60,219 nt of DNA, from contig JACIWL010000006.1 in assembly GCA_014360995.1 (NCBI GenBank), forward strand, positions 1-60,219. The letters run 5' to 3'. Every line of letters starts with the position of its first letter. The stretch's first letter is position 1. This document shows positions 7,774 through 18,314 of this stretch, in pieces. Under the pieces are notes generated by a model. It saw only the letters and a list, made by a program, of their open reading frames with translations, was not told the origin of the DNA and did no database searches. Source of the DNA: Candidatus Bipolaricaulota bacterium. GTDB lineage: Bacteria > Bipolaricaulota > Bipolaricaulia > Bipolaricaulales > Bipolaricaulaceae. Made by a program: the position numbers and the translations under genes.

Positions 7774-8955
7774 TTAGTCCGCGCGGAGGGGCTCCAGGGC
7801 GGGCATGGGCTCCCCCTGGAGGAAGCTCAGGGTGGCCCCGCCGCCCGTGGAAACGTACCCGAATTTTTCGGTAAGCCCGAGCTTTTCCACCGCTTCCCCG
7901 GTCTCGCCCCCGCCCACCACCGTGAACGCCTTGGAGCTGATGAGGGCCCGGGCAATGGCCTCCGTGCCCTTGCCGAAGGGTGGGACCTCGAACGCCCCCA
8001 TCGGCCCCGTCCACACCACCGTGCCGGCCCGCTGGATCACCTCAGCAAACCGCCCCACCGTGGCCGGCCCGATGTCCAGCCCCATCCACCCCTCCGGAAT
8101 GGCCTGGACAGAAATGACCTTGATCTCCACCCCCTCCTTGAGCTCCGGGGCCACCACCACGTCCACAGGAAGGTGCAGCTCCTTCCCGCTCTTTTGAATC
8201 TGGTCCATGAGGCCCTGAATGGTGGGGATGAGCTTTTCATCCACCACGGACTTCCCTACTTTCAGCCCTTGGGCGGCAAGGAAGGTGAAGGCCACCCCGC
8301 CTCCGATGAGGAACCCATCAACATGGGGAAGAAGGCCAGTGAGGACGCCCAGCTTATCTTTTGCCTTCTTCCCGCCCACAAGGACATAAAATGGCCGCCG
8401 GGGGTGGGAAAGAAGGCCAGAAAGAACCTCCACTTCGCGCTCCATGAGGAAGCCGGCGTAAGCGGGAAGGTAGTTGGTGACCCCGACCGTGGAGGCGTGG
8501 GCGCGATGGGCCGTGGCGAAGGCGTCGTTCACGAAGATATCAAAGGGTTCGGCCAAGGCCTTGGCAAACTTGGGGTCGTTCTCCTCCTCCCCGGGGTGGA
8601 AGCGCACGTTCTCCAACATCAGAATTTCCCCATCTTTTAGGGCCTCCACGGCCTTGCGCACCTCGGGACCAATGCAGTCAGAAAGGCAGGGCACGGGCTT
8701 CCCCAGAAGCTTGCTCAGCCTTTCCGCCACGGGCTTCAGGCGGAGCTCCTCCACCACCTTCCCCTCCGGCCGGCCAAGGTGGGAGCAAACCGCCACCCGC
8801 GCCCCCCGCTCCAAAAGCCATCTTAGGGTGGGGAGAACCGCGCGAATCCTGGAATCGTCGGCCACCTTCCCCTCAGAAAGGGGTACATTCAAATCCGCGC
8901 GAAAAAGGACCTTCTTTCCACCGGGGTCTATCTCCCGGATCGTGCGCAATTTCAT
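7774..8955 (-). CDS. pgk: phosphoglycerate kinase
   Basis: Pgk interconverts 1,3-bisphosphoglycerate plus ADP and 3-phosphoglycerate plus ATP in the cytoplasm (glycolysis/gluconeogenesis). Signatures: KKVLFRADLNVP (substrate site), CSHLGRPEG, ENVRFHPGEE, NDAFATAHRAHAS, the hinge and nucleotide site GGKKAKDKLGV, and the C-terminal GGGETGEAVEKLG followed by STGGGATLSFLQGEPMPAL. Length 393 aa is standard. The ATG at 8955 gives the normal N terminus MKLRTIREID and has GGTGA in front; a GTG nine bases upstream is an alternative. No gap gene is beside it here. Confidence 0.97.
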   Translation of the reverse strand: MKLRTIREIDPGGKKVLFRADLNVPLSEGKVADDSRIRAVLPTLRWLLERGARVAVCSHLGRPEGKVVEELRLKPVAERLSKLLGKPVPCLSDCIGPEVRKAVEALKDGEILMLENVRFHPGEEENDPKFAKALAEPFDIFVNDAFATAHRAHASTVGVTNYLPAYAGFLMEREVEVLSGLLSHPRRPFYVLVGGKKAKDKLGVLTGLLPHVDGFLIGGGVAFTFLAAQGLKVGKSVVDEKLIPTIQGLMDQIQKSGKELHLPVDVVVAPELKEGVEIKVISVQAIPEGWMGLDIGPATVGRFAEVIQRAGTVVWTGPMGAFEVPPFGKGTEAIARALISSKAFTVVGGGETGEAVEKLGLTEKFGYVSTGGGATLSFLQGEPMPALEPLRAD

Positions 8956-9024
8956 AGCAATCACCGACCGAAAATTTTACGGGACTTTCTTGGCTTAGGC
9001 AAACGGCAAAATGTTGGGGTAGTA

Positions 9025-9693
9025 TTGGGCGTGAACTGGGGAACACTTCTTTTGGTGTTGGCCGCGGTCTTAGTGGGGGCGGCTTTTCTTTGGCCTTACC
9101 TCATCCCCGACGAAAACCAGCGTGCCCTTCAGCGCCTAAACGAGGTTCTGCAGACCTGGAATGGGGTGCGGGACCTTCAAGCTGAAGTAAGCGTTCTCAA
9201 GCCGGGGGAGCCTGCCCTGCGCCTTACCCTCCTTTACCTCGCGGGCCTGGCCGTGCGCCTGGAGGTGAATGAGCCCGAGGAATTGCGGGGCGAGGTTTAC
9301 GCGTTGCGCGCTGTCCCCGAGGGCTGGCTTTTGGTCCACTTCCGACCAACCCTCTCCCTGGGCTTAGAGGCCCGTTTCCCAGCGGAGGCACTGGGACAGA
9401 TCCTCACCGAGTTTGCGCTGCTTTCCCCCACAAAAATCCGCGCTAGTTGGCCCAAGGAGGACGTTTTATGGATCACTGGCTCCCTGGGCCCCTTCGCCGC
9501 CGCGGAGCTAGAACTCGGGGAAATCTTTTCCCTGCCACAGCGCATCCTTCTTTCCGAGGCCGAGGGGGGAACGCTAGAGGTGCAGGTCCAGGATCTTCGG
9601 GTGAACGAGGGCCTGGGGCTTCGGGACCTTCTTCTTTTCGACCCCCTTCCTACTCGCTGGATTCGGATTCCGATCCCTGTAGGCGGCGCCTAA
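9025..9693 (+). CDS. membrane-anchored protein of unknown function (possibly LolA-like)
   Basis: An N-terminal transmembrane/signal-anchor segment (LLLVLAAVLVGAAFLWPYL) is followed by a roughly 190-residue soluble domain predicted to be exported. The pattern LNEVLQTWNGVRDLQAEVSV and then repeated beta strands (LRLTLLYLAGLAVRLEV, GEVYALRAVPEGWLLV) recalls LolA/LolB-like or MucB-like lipid-binding half-barrels, but similarity is too weak to name it. The start is TTG 9025 or GTG 9031; TAGTAT at 9020-9025 could be a -10 hexamer almost touching either. The 3' end overlaps the convergent DUF151 gene by 44 bases. Confidence 0.6.
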   Translation: MGVNWGTLLLVLAAVLVGAAFLWPYLIPDENQRALQRLNEVLQTWNGVRDLQAEVSVLKPGEPALRLTLLYLAGLAVRLEVNEPEELRGEVYALRAVPEGWLLVHFRPTLSLGLEARFPAEALGQILTEFALLSPTKIRASWPKEDVLWITGSLGPFAAAELELGEIFSLPQRILLSEAEGGTLEVQVQDLRVNEGLGLRDLLLFDPLPTRWIRIPIPVGGA

Positions 9694-10153
9694 GCTCGGC
9701 GAGGGAGAACTCCTGCTCCACGAATTTTTCGAACTGCTCCTCTTCGGCAAACGGGGACTCGATGGCCGCCTGTTCGAAAACCTCGTCGTCGATGAAGATG
9801 GGGGCCCGCACCCGCAGGGCCAAGGCGATGGCATCGGATGGACGGGAATCCAATTCCTTCACCTCGCCCTGGGCGTCGCGCAAAACGAGCTTGGCGTAGA
9901 ACACCCCGTCCTTGATATGGGTAATCACCACTTGAAGGAGGGTGGCGCCCAAGGCGGCGAGGAGTTCCTTCATGAGGTCGTGGGGAAGGGGGCGGGGGAA
10001 GCGCTGGCCCTGAAGCTCCAAAGCAATGGAGATCGCCTCCGGCTCGGCGATCCAAATAGGCATCGCTTTCGTGGAGTTTCGATCTTTAAGGAGGACCACG
10101 GGGCTTCGCGTGGTCGGATCCATGAGCAGTGCCTTGACTTCCGCCTCCCTCAT
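9650..10153 (-). CDS. bifunctional nuclease family protein (DUF151)
   Basis: The product fits the BFN/DUF151 family (PF02577): MREAEVKALLMDPTTRSPVV, VVLLKDRNSTKAMPIWIAEPEA, and DSRPSDAIALALRVRAPIFI with the conserved DxRPSDA. Plant members have DNase and RNase activity; the bacterial role is not settled. A UvrB/UvrC-like acidic C-terminal tail (EEEQFEKFVEQEFSLAELRR) follows, as in many members. The ATG at 10153 has a strong GGAGGAGGAG directly upstream; the frame opens at 10195. It is divergent from glmS. Confidence 0.85.
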   Translation of the reverse strand: MREAEVKALLMDPTTRSPVVLLKDRNSTKAMPIWIAEPEAISIALELQGQRFPRPLPHDLMKELLAALGATLLQVVITHIKDGVFYAKLVLRDAQGEVKELDSRPSDAIALALRVRAPIFIDDEVFEQAAIESPFAEEEQFEKFVEQEFSLAELRRRLQGSESESSE

Positions 10154-10225
10154 CTCCTCCTCCTTGTGCCACGCCATTATACGGCGGAGGGGCAAAGGTG
10201 AACATGGCGCGCATCACACTTGGGC

Positions 10226-10239
10226 TATAATGCCCCGCC

Positions 10240-10242
<3 letters not shown>
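10226..10242 (+). promoter_or_regulatory. glmS -10 element with leaderless start
   Basis: A consensus TATAAT occupies 10226-10231 and the ATG of glmS begins at 10240, leaving eight bases. With a start site about seven bases after the hexamer the mRNA would have no leader or only one base. There is no Shine-Dalgarno sequence and no good -35 hexamer at the usual distance. Confidence 0.6.
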
Positions 10243-12050
<1,808 letters not shown>

Positions 12051-12051
<1 letters not shown>

Positions 12052-12512
12052 TGGCTGAACGGAGGATCGTGGCGAGGAACCGCCGGGCCCGCCGGGATTA
12101 CGCAATCGAGGAGACCTATGAGGCCGGGCTTGTGCTCCAGGGCTCGGAGGTAAAATCCATCCGGGCTGGCCGGGTCTCCATCGACGAGGCCTACGCCAAG
12201 GTGGAGGAGGGCGAGGTTTGGCTTTATGGGATGCACATTTCCCCTTACGAGCAAAGCGGCCCATACGGCCACGATCCAGAACGCCCCAAAAAGCTCCTTC
12301 TGAAAAAGAGGGAGATCGCTCGCCTCATTGGGAAAGTGGGCCGGGCCGGCTACACCCTGATCCCCCTTTCCCTTTATTTCAACGAGCGTGGGTTTGCTAA
12401 AGTGGAGCTCGCTTTGGCCCGGGGCCTCACCAAGGCCGATAAACGCCGAAAGCTTTTGGAGGAAGAGGAGGAACGCCGGGCCCGCGAGGCCATGAAACGT
12501 TACTTCCCCTAG
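12051..12512 (+). CDS. smpB: SsrA-binding protein SmpB
   Basis: SmpB binds tmRNA and brings it to stalled ribosomes. Family features: [59 protein letters not shown], and a basic C-terminal tail ([20 protein letters not shown]) ending KRYFP that enters the ribosomal A site. The ATG at 12051 overlaps the glmS stop by one base; a GTG just before it is less likely. 153 aa is the usual size. The tmRNA gene itself is not in the window. The last four bases overlap the convergent prfA. Confidence 0.95.
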
Positions 12513-13579
12513 CTTTCGGAAAGGAGCCGCGCGGCCTCCTCGGCCAAAAGGGGCTCCACAATCAGGTCCAAATCACCCTCCAAGATGTCCTCCAGCCGGT
12601 AGACGGTGAGGTTGATGCGGTGGTCGGTGACCCGGTTCTGGGGGAAGTTGTAAGTTCGGATCTTTTCGGAGCGCTCGCCGCTTCCGATTTGTCTCCGCCT
12701 CTTTTCTCGAAGCTCCGCCTCCTTCTTTTGCTCCTCAAGCTCGCGGAGTTTCGCCCGCAGGACCCGCAGGGCTAGCTCTTTGTTGCGGTGCTGGGAGCGC
12801 TCCTCTTGGCAAGTGACGACGATCCCCGTGGGAAGATGGGTGATGCGCACGGCCGTCTCGTTTTTCTGCATGTGTTGCCCGCCCGGCCCAGAGGAGCGGA
12901 ACGTCTCAATCTTGAGCTCCTCGGGCTTTATCTCCACTTCCACCTCTTCGGCCTCGGGAAGGACGGCCACGGTGGCGGTGGAAGTGTGGATGCGGCCGCT
13001 CGCTTCCGTTTCCGGCACGCGCTGCACCCGATGCACCCCGGATTCGTAGCGGAAAAGCCCATAAGCACCGGGGCCCTCCACGGCAAACACGATCTCTTTG
13101 TATCCGCCAAGGTCGGTGGGATGGGAGTCCAAAACTCGCACATTGAACCCTTTTTTCTCTGCGTATTTGACGTACATGCGGAAAAGATCAGCGGCAAAGA
13201 GGGCGGCTTCCTCGCCGCCTGCGCCGGCTCGGATCTCCACAATGGCGTTCTTGTGGTCGTCGGGATGGGGCGGCACCAAAAGCCTCTCTAGCTCCTTTTT
13301 CACCTCTTCCGCCCGCTCCCGATCCCGCTCGAGCTCCTGGCGCAAAGCCCTCGCCAGCTCCTCATCGCTGGTCTCTTGGAGGAGTTCCTCCTCCTCGGCG
13401 ATGTTTTGAAGAAGGCGCCGAAGCTCCCCCCCTTTTTCCACGATGAGGCGCAGGCGGTTATAGCGCCGGGAAAGCTCGGGAAAATCCGGGCGGGAAGGCA
13501 AAGATGGGTCGCTCAGGAGCTCTTCTAGCTCCTTAAGCTCTCGCTCCACTTCCGCTACCTTGGCCAAAAGCTTTTTCAT
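12509..13579 (-). CDS. prfA: peptide chain release factor 1
   Basis: RF1 releases peptides at UAA and UAG. The GGQ peptidyl-transfer motif is in [18 protein letters not shown], and the region [13 protein letters not shown] together with [13 protein letters not shown] is diagnostic of RF1. The N-terminal coiled coil ([18 protein letters not shown]) is complete. The ATG at 13579 is preferred to a TTG one codon upstream. 356 aa is standard. UGA, the codon that interrupts truD in this window, is read by RF2, not by this factor. Confidence 0.96.
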   Translation of the reverse strand: MKKLLAKVAEVERELKELEELLSDPSLPSRPDFPELSRRYNRLRLIVEKGGELRRLLQNIAEEEELLQETSDEELARALRQELERDRERAEEVKKELERLLVPPHPDDHKNAIVEIRAGAGGEEAALFAADLFRMYVKYAEKKGFNVRVLDSHPTDLGGYKEIVFAVEGPGAYGLFRYESGVHRVQRVPETEASGRIHTSTATVAVLPEAEEVEVEIKPEELKIETFRSSGPGGQHMQKNETAVRITHLPTGIVVTCQEERSQHRNKELALRVLRAKLRELEEQKKEAELREKRRRQIGSGERSEKIRTYNFPQNRVTDHRINLTVYRLEDILEGDLDLIVEPLLAEEAARLLSES

Positions 13580-13611
13580 CAAAAAAGCGTACCCAAGAAA
13601 GTTTGGGGGGA

Positions 13612-14301
13612 CTAGCCGCGCAGGCGGCGCAGACCAGAGCGCCCGGCGACGAAGACCTCGTCCACCAGGCCCACAAAAAGGCCGTGGCCGAGGATCCCAG
13701 CCCGAAGGTCCAACTCTTTAGCCAGACCTTCTACATCGGCAATCGGGCCAAAATGGCAGTCGAGGACGTAGTTCCCTTGGTCGGTCAAAAAAGGAGTCCC
13801 ATCGGAGTCGACCCGAAGGCTTACCCGCGCCCCCAAATTCTCCAAAAACCGCAGATGTGTGCGCCAGCCGAAGGGAAGGACTTCCAAGGGGACAGGGGCC
13901 TTCGTGCCCAAGCGCGGGGAAAGCTTGGTCTCGTCGGCCACGATGACCTGGTACTTTGTGGCCTGGGCCACGATCTTTTCCCGCAACATGGCCCCGCCAC
14001 CGCCCTTGATCACGTTGAGGTCGGGGTCAATTTCGTCCGCTCCGTCGATAGTAATGTCCAATTCCGGATGTTCTTCCAAAGTGGTGAGGGGAACCCCTAG
14101 CGCCCGGGCTTCCTCCTCCACTTTTTTTGAGCAGGGGACCCCTTTTATGTCCCAAAGTTTTCCCGCCCGCAGAAGTTCGGCGATCTTGAGGAGGGCGTAG
14201 CGAGCGGTGGAGCCGTGCCCAAGCCCGACGACCATTCCGGGCCTTATGAGATCCACCGCGGCTTCCGCGGCCTCCCTCTTCCAGCCCTCTACCTCGCCCA
14301 T
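13612..14301 (-). CDS. rpiA: ribose-5-phosphate isomerase A
   Basis: RpiA interconverts ribose-5-phosphate and ribulose-5-phosphate in the pentose phosphate pathway. Motifs: [38 protein letters not shown] with active-site Asp residues, [15 protein letters not shown] with the catalytic Glu region, and [14 protein letters not shown]. 229 aa is the normal length. The ATG at 14301 follows AGGAGG by three bases; the longer open frame upstream runs into the divergent gene. It is 32 bases upstream of prfA in the same direction and probably co-transcribed with it. Confidence 0.95.
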   Translation of the reverse strand: MGEVEGWKREAAEAAVDLIRPGMVVGLGHGSTARYALLKIAELLRAGKLWDIKGVPCSKKVEEEARALGVPLTTLEEHPELDITIDGADEIDPDLNVIKGGGGAMLREKIVAQATKYQVIVADETKLSPRLGTKAPVPLEVLPFGWRTHLRFLENLGARVSLRVDSDGTPFLTDQGNYVLDCHFGPIADVEGLAKELDLRAGILGHGLFVGLVDEVFVAGRSGLRRLRG

Positions 14302-14337
14302 GGACCTCCTTTCTTCTAAGATTGTACGGAGGCAACG

Positions 14338-17022
14338 ATGAGCATCCGTAATCTCGACAAAATTTTCAAACCCCAACGGATCGCGGTCATTGGGGCCAGC
14401 AATAACCCAGGAAGCGTCGGTTATACCGTGCTTAAGAACCTGATCGGCTCCGGCTTTCCCGGGGTGGTTTATCCGGTGAACCCCCGATATGAGGCGGTGC
14501 AGGGGATTCATGCTTACCCCGATGTGAAGAGCCTTCCGCGCACTCCCGATTTGGCGGTCATCTGCACGCCAGCGGCCACCGTGCCCGATCTTCTTGAGCA
14601 GTGTGGCGAAGCCGGGATCCTTGGAGTGATCGTCATCTCTGCGGGGTTCAAGGAGGCGGGTGAGGAAGGGCGCCGACTGGAGGAGCGCCTAAAAGAGACG
14701 ATAAAAAAGTTCGAGGGGATGAGGGTTATTGGCCCGAACTGCCTTGGGGTGATCGTGCCCTCTCTTCGCCTCAATGCCAGCTTTGCTGCGGCCATGCCGC
14801 CCGATGGCCACGTGGCCTTCATCTCCCAATCCGGCGCCCTTTGCACCTCGGTTTTGGACTGGGCTATTGAAGAGGGAATTGGCTTTTCTTACTTCGTCTC
14901 CATCGGGAACATGGTGGACGTCACCTTCGGCGACCTCATCGACTACTTTGGGCAGGATGAGCGGACACGGTCCATCATCCTTTATGTGGAGTCGATAACG
15001 AAGGCCCGGGAATTCATGTCTGCGGCGCGGGCCTTCGCCCGGACCAAGCCCATCGTGGTGTACAAGGCCGGCCGATTTGCCGAGTCCGCCCGGGCCGCGA
15101 GCTCCCACACTGGGGCCATGGCCGGGGAGGATGCCGTTTACGACGCGGCTTTCCGCAGGGCCGGGGCAGTTCGCGTTTACGAAATAGGGGAGATCTTCGA
15201 TACCGCCGAACTTGTGGCTCGGGTGCGGCCTCCTTTGGGGGCGAGGTTGGCCATCGTGACCAACGCCGGCGGACCGGGGGTGATGGCCACCGACGCCCTC
15301 ATCGCCCGGCGTGGCCAGCTCGCCGAGCTCTCCCCTGAGACCATGGAAAAGCTCAACAAGATCCTCCCGCCCTTCTGGTCCCACGGAAACCCGGTGGACG
15401 TTTTGGGGGATGCCTCGCCGGAGCGTTATGCCCAGGCTGTGGAAATCGTCCTTGAGGATCCAGAAGTGGACGCGGTGTTGGTGATCCTCACCCCTCAGGC
15501 CATGACCGATCCCACGGGCACAGCGCGGGCGGTGGCGGAAGCGGCGAAAAAGTTCACCAAACCGGTGCTGGCGGCGTGGATGGGCGGGGCCGCCGTCCAA
15601 GAGGGCATCCGCATCCTCAACCAAAACGGTATCCCCACCTACCTGACACCAGACCAGGCTGTGCAGGCGTTCATGCACCTTGTGGATTACGGACGGAACC
15701 TCGACCTCCTTTATCAAACCCCGCGGGAGATCCCCGTGGAGTTCGCCGTGGACCGCGGGAAGATCCGGGAGAACTTCCTTCCTCTTCTTCAAAAGGAGAA
15801 GATCCTAAACGAGCGGGATTCCAAGGCCCTCCTTGCCGCCTACGGGATACCGGTAACCATGCCCGAGCTCGCTCGCAGCGAAGACGAAGCCGTAAAGCTC
15901 GCGGAAAAGGTGGGTTTCCCCGTAGTCCTCAAAATCCATTCCCCGGACATCACCCACAAAACCGATGTGGGAGGAGTAGTGGTAGGGCTGATCAGCGCGG
16001 AGGGGGTGCGGCACGCGTTCCGTCAGATCCTGGCTAACGTTCAAGAGAAAGCACCCCAGGCGCGCGTTGAAGGGGTAACGGTACAGAGGATGGTTCCCAC
16101 GGCGCGGGGAGTGGAGATGATTTTGGGGGCCAAGAAGGACCCCACCTTTGGGGCGGTGCTCATGGTTGGCGCCGGTGGAGTTACCGCCGAGGTCCTGCGG
16201 GATCGCGCCCTTGGCCTTCCTCCCTTGAACGAGCGGCTAGCTACACACCTTTTGGCTTCGCTTCGCATTTGGCCCCTCCTTCAGGGCTACCGGGGCCGGC
16301 CCCGCATGAACGTGGAAAAGCTCCTTGAGGTCATCATGCGCTTTTCCTACCTTATCGCGGACTTCCCGGAGATTTTGGAAATCGACGTGAACCCCCTTGT
16401 GGTAACCCCAGAGGAAGTGGTGGCCGTGGACGCAAGAGTGGTGGTGGACGAAGATGCTCTGAAAACCCAGGTACGGCCCTATAGTCACTTGGTCATCAGG
16501 CCCTACCCCGAGGGCTACGAGCGTTGGGTCACCCTAAAGGACGGGACGCGGGTCTTCCTCCGGCCCATTCGGCCCGAAGATGAGCCCCTTTGGCACGAGA
16601 TGCTGGCTATTTCCTCCCGGGAGTCCATCCGGTTCCGCTTCCGCTACATCTTCAAGGAGACCACGCACCAGATGGCCATTCCCTATTGCTTCATCGACTA
16701 CGACCGGGAGATGGCCATCGTGGGCATCGTGGAAGAGGATGGGCGAAAACGCATGGTCGGTGTGGGAAGGCTCATCGCCGACCCGGACCGCTTGAATGCG
16801 GAATACGCCGTGTTCGTGGCCGATCCTTGGCAGAACAAAGGCCTGGGCGGAATTCTCACGGACTATTGTCTAGAGATCGCTAAGAGCTGGGGCATCCGTC
16901 GGGTCACAGCGGAGACCACACCGGATAACATCCGGATGATCCGAATCTTCGAAAAGCGCGGGTTCAAACTGGAGTACCGTACAGAAGAAAGCGTAGTGCT
17001 CGCTGCAAGACCCCTGGACTAA
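14338..17022 (+). CDS. ADP-forming acyl-CoA synthetase fused to GNAT acetyltransferase
   Basis: This 894-residue protein has the Pat/PatZ layout. A CoA-binding Rossmann domain comes first (IAVIGASNNPGSVGYTVL, residues about 1-130), then succinyl-CoA-ligase-like domains with SSHTGAMAGEDAVYD, an ATP-grasp domain (about 495-710, starting near LAAYGIPVTMPE), and a C-terminal GNAT domain (about 735-894, with acetyl-CoA loop QNKGLGG and DNIRMIRIFEKRGF). His257 in SSHTGAMAG stands at the position of the phosphorylated His of ADP-forming acetyl-CoA synthetases, a residue reported to be replaced in Salmonella Pat. The enzyme could therefore make ATP plus acetate from acetyl-CoA and also acetylate lysines. 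Start: ATG with GGAGG six bases before it. Confidence 0.9.
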   Translation: MSIRNLDKIFKPQRIAVIGASNNPGSVGYTVLKNLIGSGFPGVVYPVNPRYEAVQGIHAYPDVKSLPRTPDLAVICTPAATVPDLLEQCGEAGILGVIVISAGFKEAGEEGRRLEERLKETIKKFEGMRVIGPNCLGVIVPSLRLNASFAAAMPPDGHVAFISQSGALCTSVLDWAIEEGIGFSYFVSIGNMVDVTFGDLIDYFGQDERTRSIILYVESITKAREFMSAARAFARTKPIVVYKAGRFAESARAASSHTGAMAGEDAVYDAAFRRAGAVRVYEIGEIFDTAELVARVRPPLGARLAIVTNAGGPGVMATDALIARRGQLAELSPETMEKLNKILPPFWSHGNPVDVLGDASPERYAQAVEIVLEDPEVDAVLVILTPQAMTDPTGTARAVAEAAKKFTKPVLAAWMGGAAVQEGIRILNQNGIPTYLTPDQAVQAFMHLVDYGRNLDLLYQTPREIPVEFAVDRGKIRENFLPLLQKEKILNERDSKALLAAYGIPVTMPELARSEDEAVKLAEKVGFPVVLKIHSPDITHKTDVGGVVVGLISAEGVRHAFRQILANVQEKAPQARVEGVTVQRMVPTARGVEMILGAKKDPTFGAVLMVGAGGVTAEVLRDRALGLPPLNERLATHLLASLRIWPLLQGYRGRPRMNVEKLLEVIMRFSYLIADFPEILEIDVNPLVVTPEEVVAVDARVVVDEDALKTQVRPYSHLVIRPYPEGYERWVTLKDGTRVFLRPIRPEDEPLWHEMLAISSRESIRFRFRYIFKETTHQMAIPYCFIDYDREMAIVGIVEEDGRKRMVGVGRLIADPDRLNAEYAVFVADPWQNKGLGGILTDYCLEIAKSWGIRRVTAETTPDNIRMIRIFEKRGFKLEYRTEESVVLAARPLD

Positions 17023-17026
17023 AGGC

Positions 17027-18256
17027 TTATTTTCTTCCCGCAAACACCGGCTCCTTGGGCGGTCGAAGGCCAAGGAAAACAACAATTCCTCCTGCCAAGG
17101 ACAAGGCCATCACCCAGGGGAAGACGGAAAGATAGGACCCGGTCAAGTCCCGGATCAGCCCGGAAAGAACATTTCCAAGGATTGCACCCGCGCCGTAGGC
17201 CGTGAATACAAGCCCGTAGTTTTTGCCGTAGTGCTTCATGCCAAAGAAGGTAGCGGTGGACGTCGGGGCGATGGCAAGCCATCCGCCCAAGTTAAGCCAA
17301 AGAAGGCAGAAACCCAAAAAGTAAAAGGCAGGGTGGCGGCCGCCGAAATAGAGGACGAGGGAGGCAAGCAGGATCAAGCCAAAGGAAAGGAGCCCAGCCC
17401 GGCGGGGAGCTAGTCGATCAGTGAGCCAACCAAAAAGGGGCCTTCCTACCCCATTGAACACGGCGAAAACGGAGACCGCGGCGGCCGAAAGCCCGGAAGA
17501 AAGTCGGACCACCTCTTGCCCAAAGGGCGAGGCGATGCCGATGGCCATAAGACCGGCTAAACACCCGATGGTATAAGAAGACCAAAGGGCCCAGAAGGTG
17601 GGGGTGCGAACCATTTGGCTCCGATCCAGGCCTATGGCCTCCGTCTTTCCTGATGTTTTAGTCTTCACTACTTCCGGATAGCGCATGGGCAAAGCGGCAA
17701 GAACCATGATTACAAGGAAGGCCACACCGAGGATGGCAAAGGTATTCAAGGGGCCAAAGCGGTGGATAAGGGCATTCATAATGGGAGCGACGATAAGGGC
17801 CGCCGCTCCGAATCCGGCCAAGGTGAGGCCCACGGCAAGCCCACGCCGATCCGGAAACCACCTTCCGGCCACAGCGATGGGACAACCATAGGCTACCCCT
17901 ACCCCTGCTCCAGCCACAACCCCATAAAGTAAGGTGAGGACAAAGATGTTTGGGGAAAACCGTGCCGCAATCCAGCCAACTCCGACAAGGATCCCCCCGA
18001 GGATCCCGGTCTTACGGGGACCCCAGTTCTCCACGAGGCTTCCGGCCAAAGCCATTCCCAAGGCAAAAACCGCCAAAAACACCATGAAGGGAAGGCCGCT
18101 TTGCGTGGCAGTTACGCCCCAATAAGTTTCCAAGGGCTTGCGGAATACACTGTAGGCATAAACTGAGCCCATACAAATATTCGCCAAAAAGCCCAAAGCC
18201 ACGAATATCCACCGCCCGCGCTCCACAGGAAGTCCGAATAGCTTTCCTTTTGTCAT
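17027..18256 (-). CDS. OFA-type MFS transporter (oxalate/formate antiporter family)
   Basis: The 409-residue protein has 12 hydrophobic segments and typical OFA family features: WIFVALGFLANICMGSVYAY in helix 1, the MFS loop ENWGPRKTGILGG after helix 2, GAGVGVAYGCPIAVAGRWFP in helix 4, DRRGLAVGLTLAGFG, and FGWLTDRLAPRRA in the second half. OFA members exchange oxalate/formate or carry other small carboxylates. Its position downstream of acs and tail-to-tail with the acyl-CoA synthetase suggests a monocarboxylate such as acetate, which is inference. GGGGGTG precedes the ATG. A terminator hairpin separates it from acs. Confidence 0.85.
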   Translation of the reverse strand: MTKGKLFGLPVERGRWIFVALGFLANICMGSVYAYSVFRKPLETYWGVTATQSGLPFMVFLAVFALGMALAGSLVENWGPRKTGILGGILVGVGWIAARFSPNIFVLTLLYGVVAGAGVGVAYGCPIAVAGRWFPDRRGLAVGLTLAGFGAAALIVAPIMNALIHRFGPLNTFAILGVAFLVIMVLAALPMRYPEVVKTKTSGKTEAIGLDRSQMVRTPTFWALWSSYTIGCLAGLMAIGIASPFGQEVVRLSSGLSAAAVSVFAVFNGVGRPLFGWLTDRLAPRRAGLLSFGLILLASLVLYFGGRHPAFYFLGFCLLWLNLGGWLAIAPTSTATFFGMKHYGKNYGLVFTAYGAGAILGNVLSGLIRDLTGSYLSVFPWVMALSLAGGIVVFLGLRPPKEPVFAGRK

Positions 18257-18269
18257 AAAACACCCCCGA

Positions 18270-18302
18270 AAAAGAAAAAAGAGGGACGGCTAAGGCCGCC
18301 CC
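18270..18302 (-). terminator. Rho-independent terminator/attenuator between acs and MFS gene
   Basis: On the minus strand an eight-base-pair stem (GGGGCGGC, loop CTTA, GCCGTCCC, one G-U pair) is followed by TCTTTTTTCTTTTT. The wobble pair exists only in the minus-strand RNA, which fixes the direction. It would end most acs transcripts before the transporter gene. Confidence 0.75.
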
Positions 18303-18314
18303 TCCCTTCGAAGG

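Noticed and set aside
7186-8640. 484-residue open frame on the plus strand opposite the UDG gene, tRNA-Gly and pgk
   Set aside because: It runs antisense through three well-supported genes including a tRNA, has low-complexity composition, and shows no domain. High G+C makes long antisense frames common here.
14689-15792. 367-residue frame opposite the acyl-CoA synthetase fusion gene
   Set aside because: His/Gly/Arg-rich shadow translation with no motif, fully inside a confident gene.
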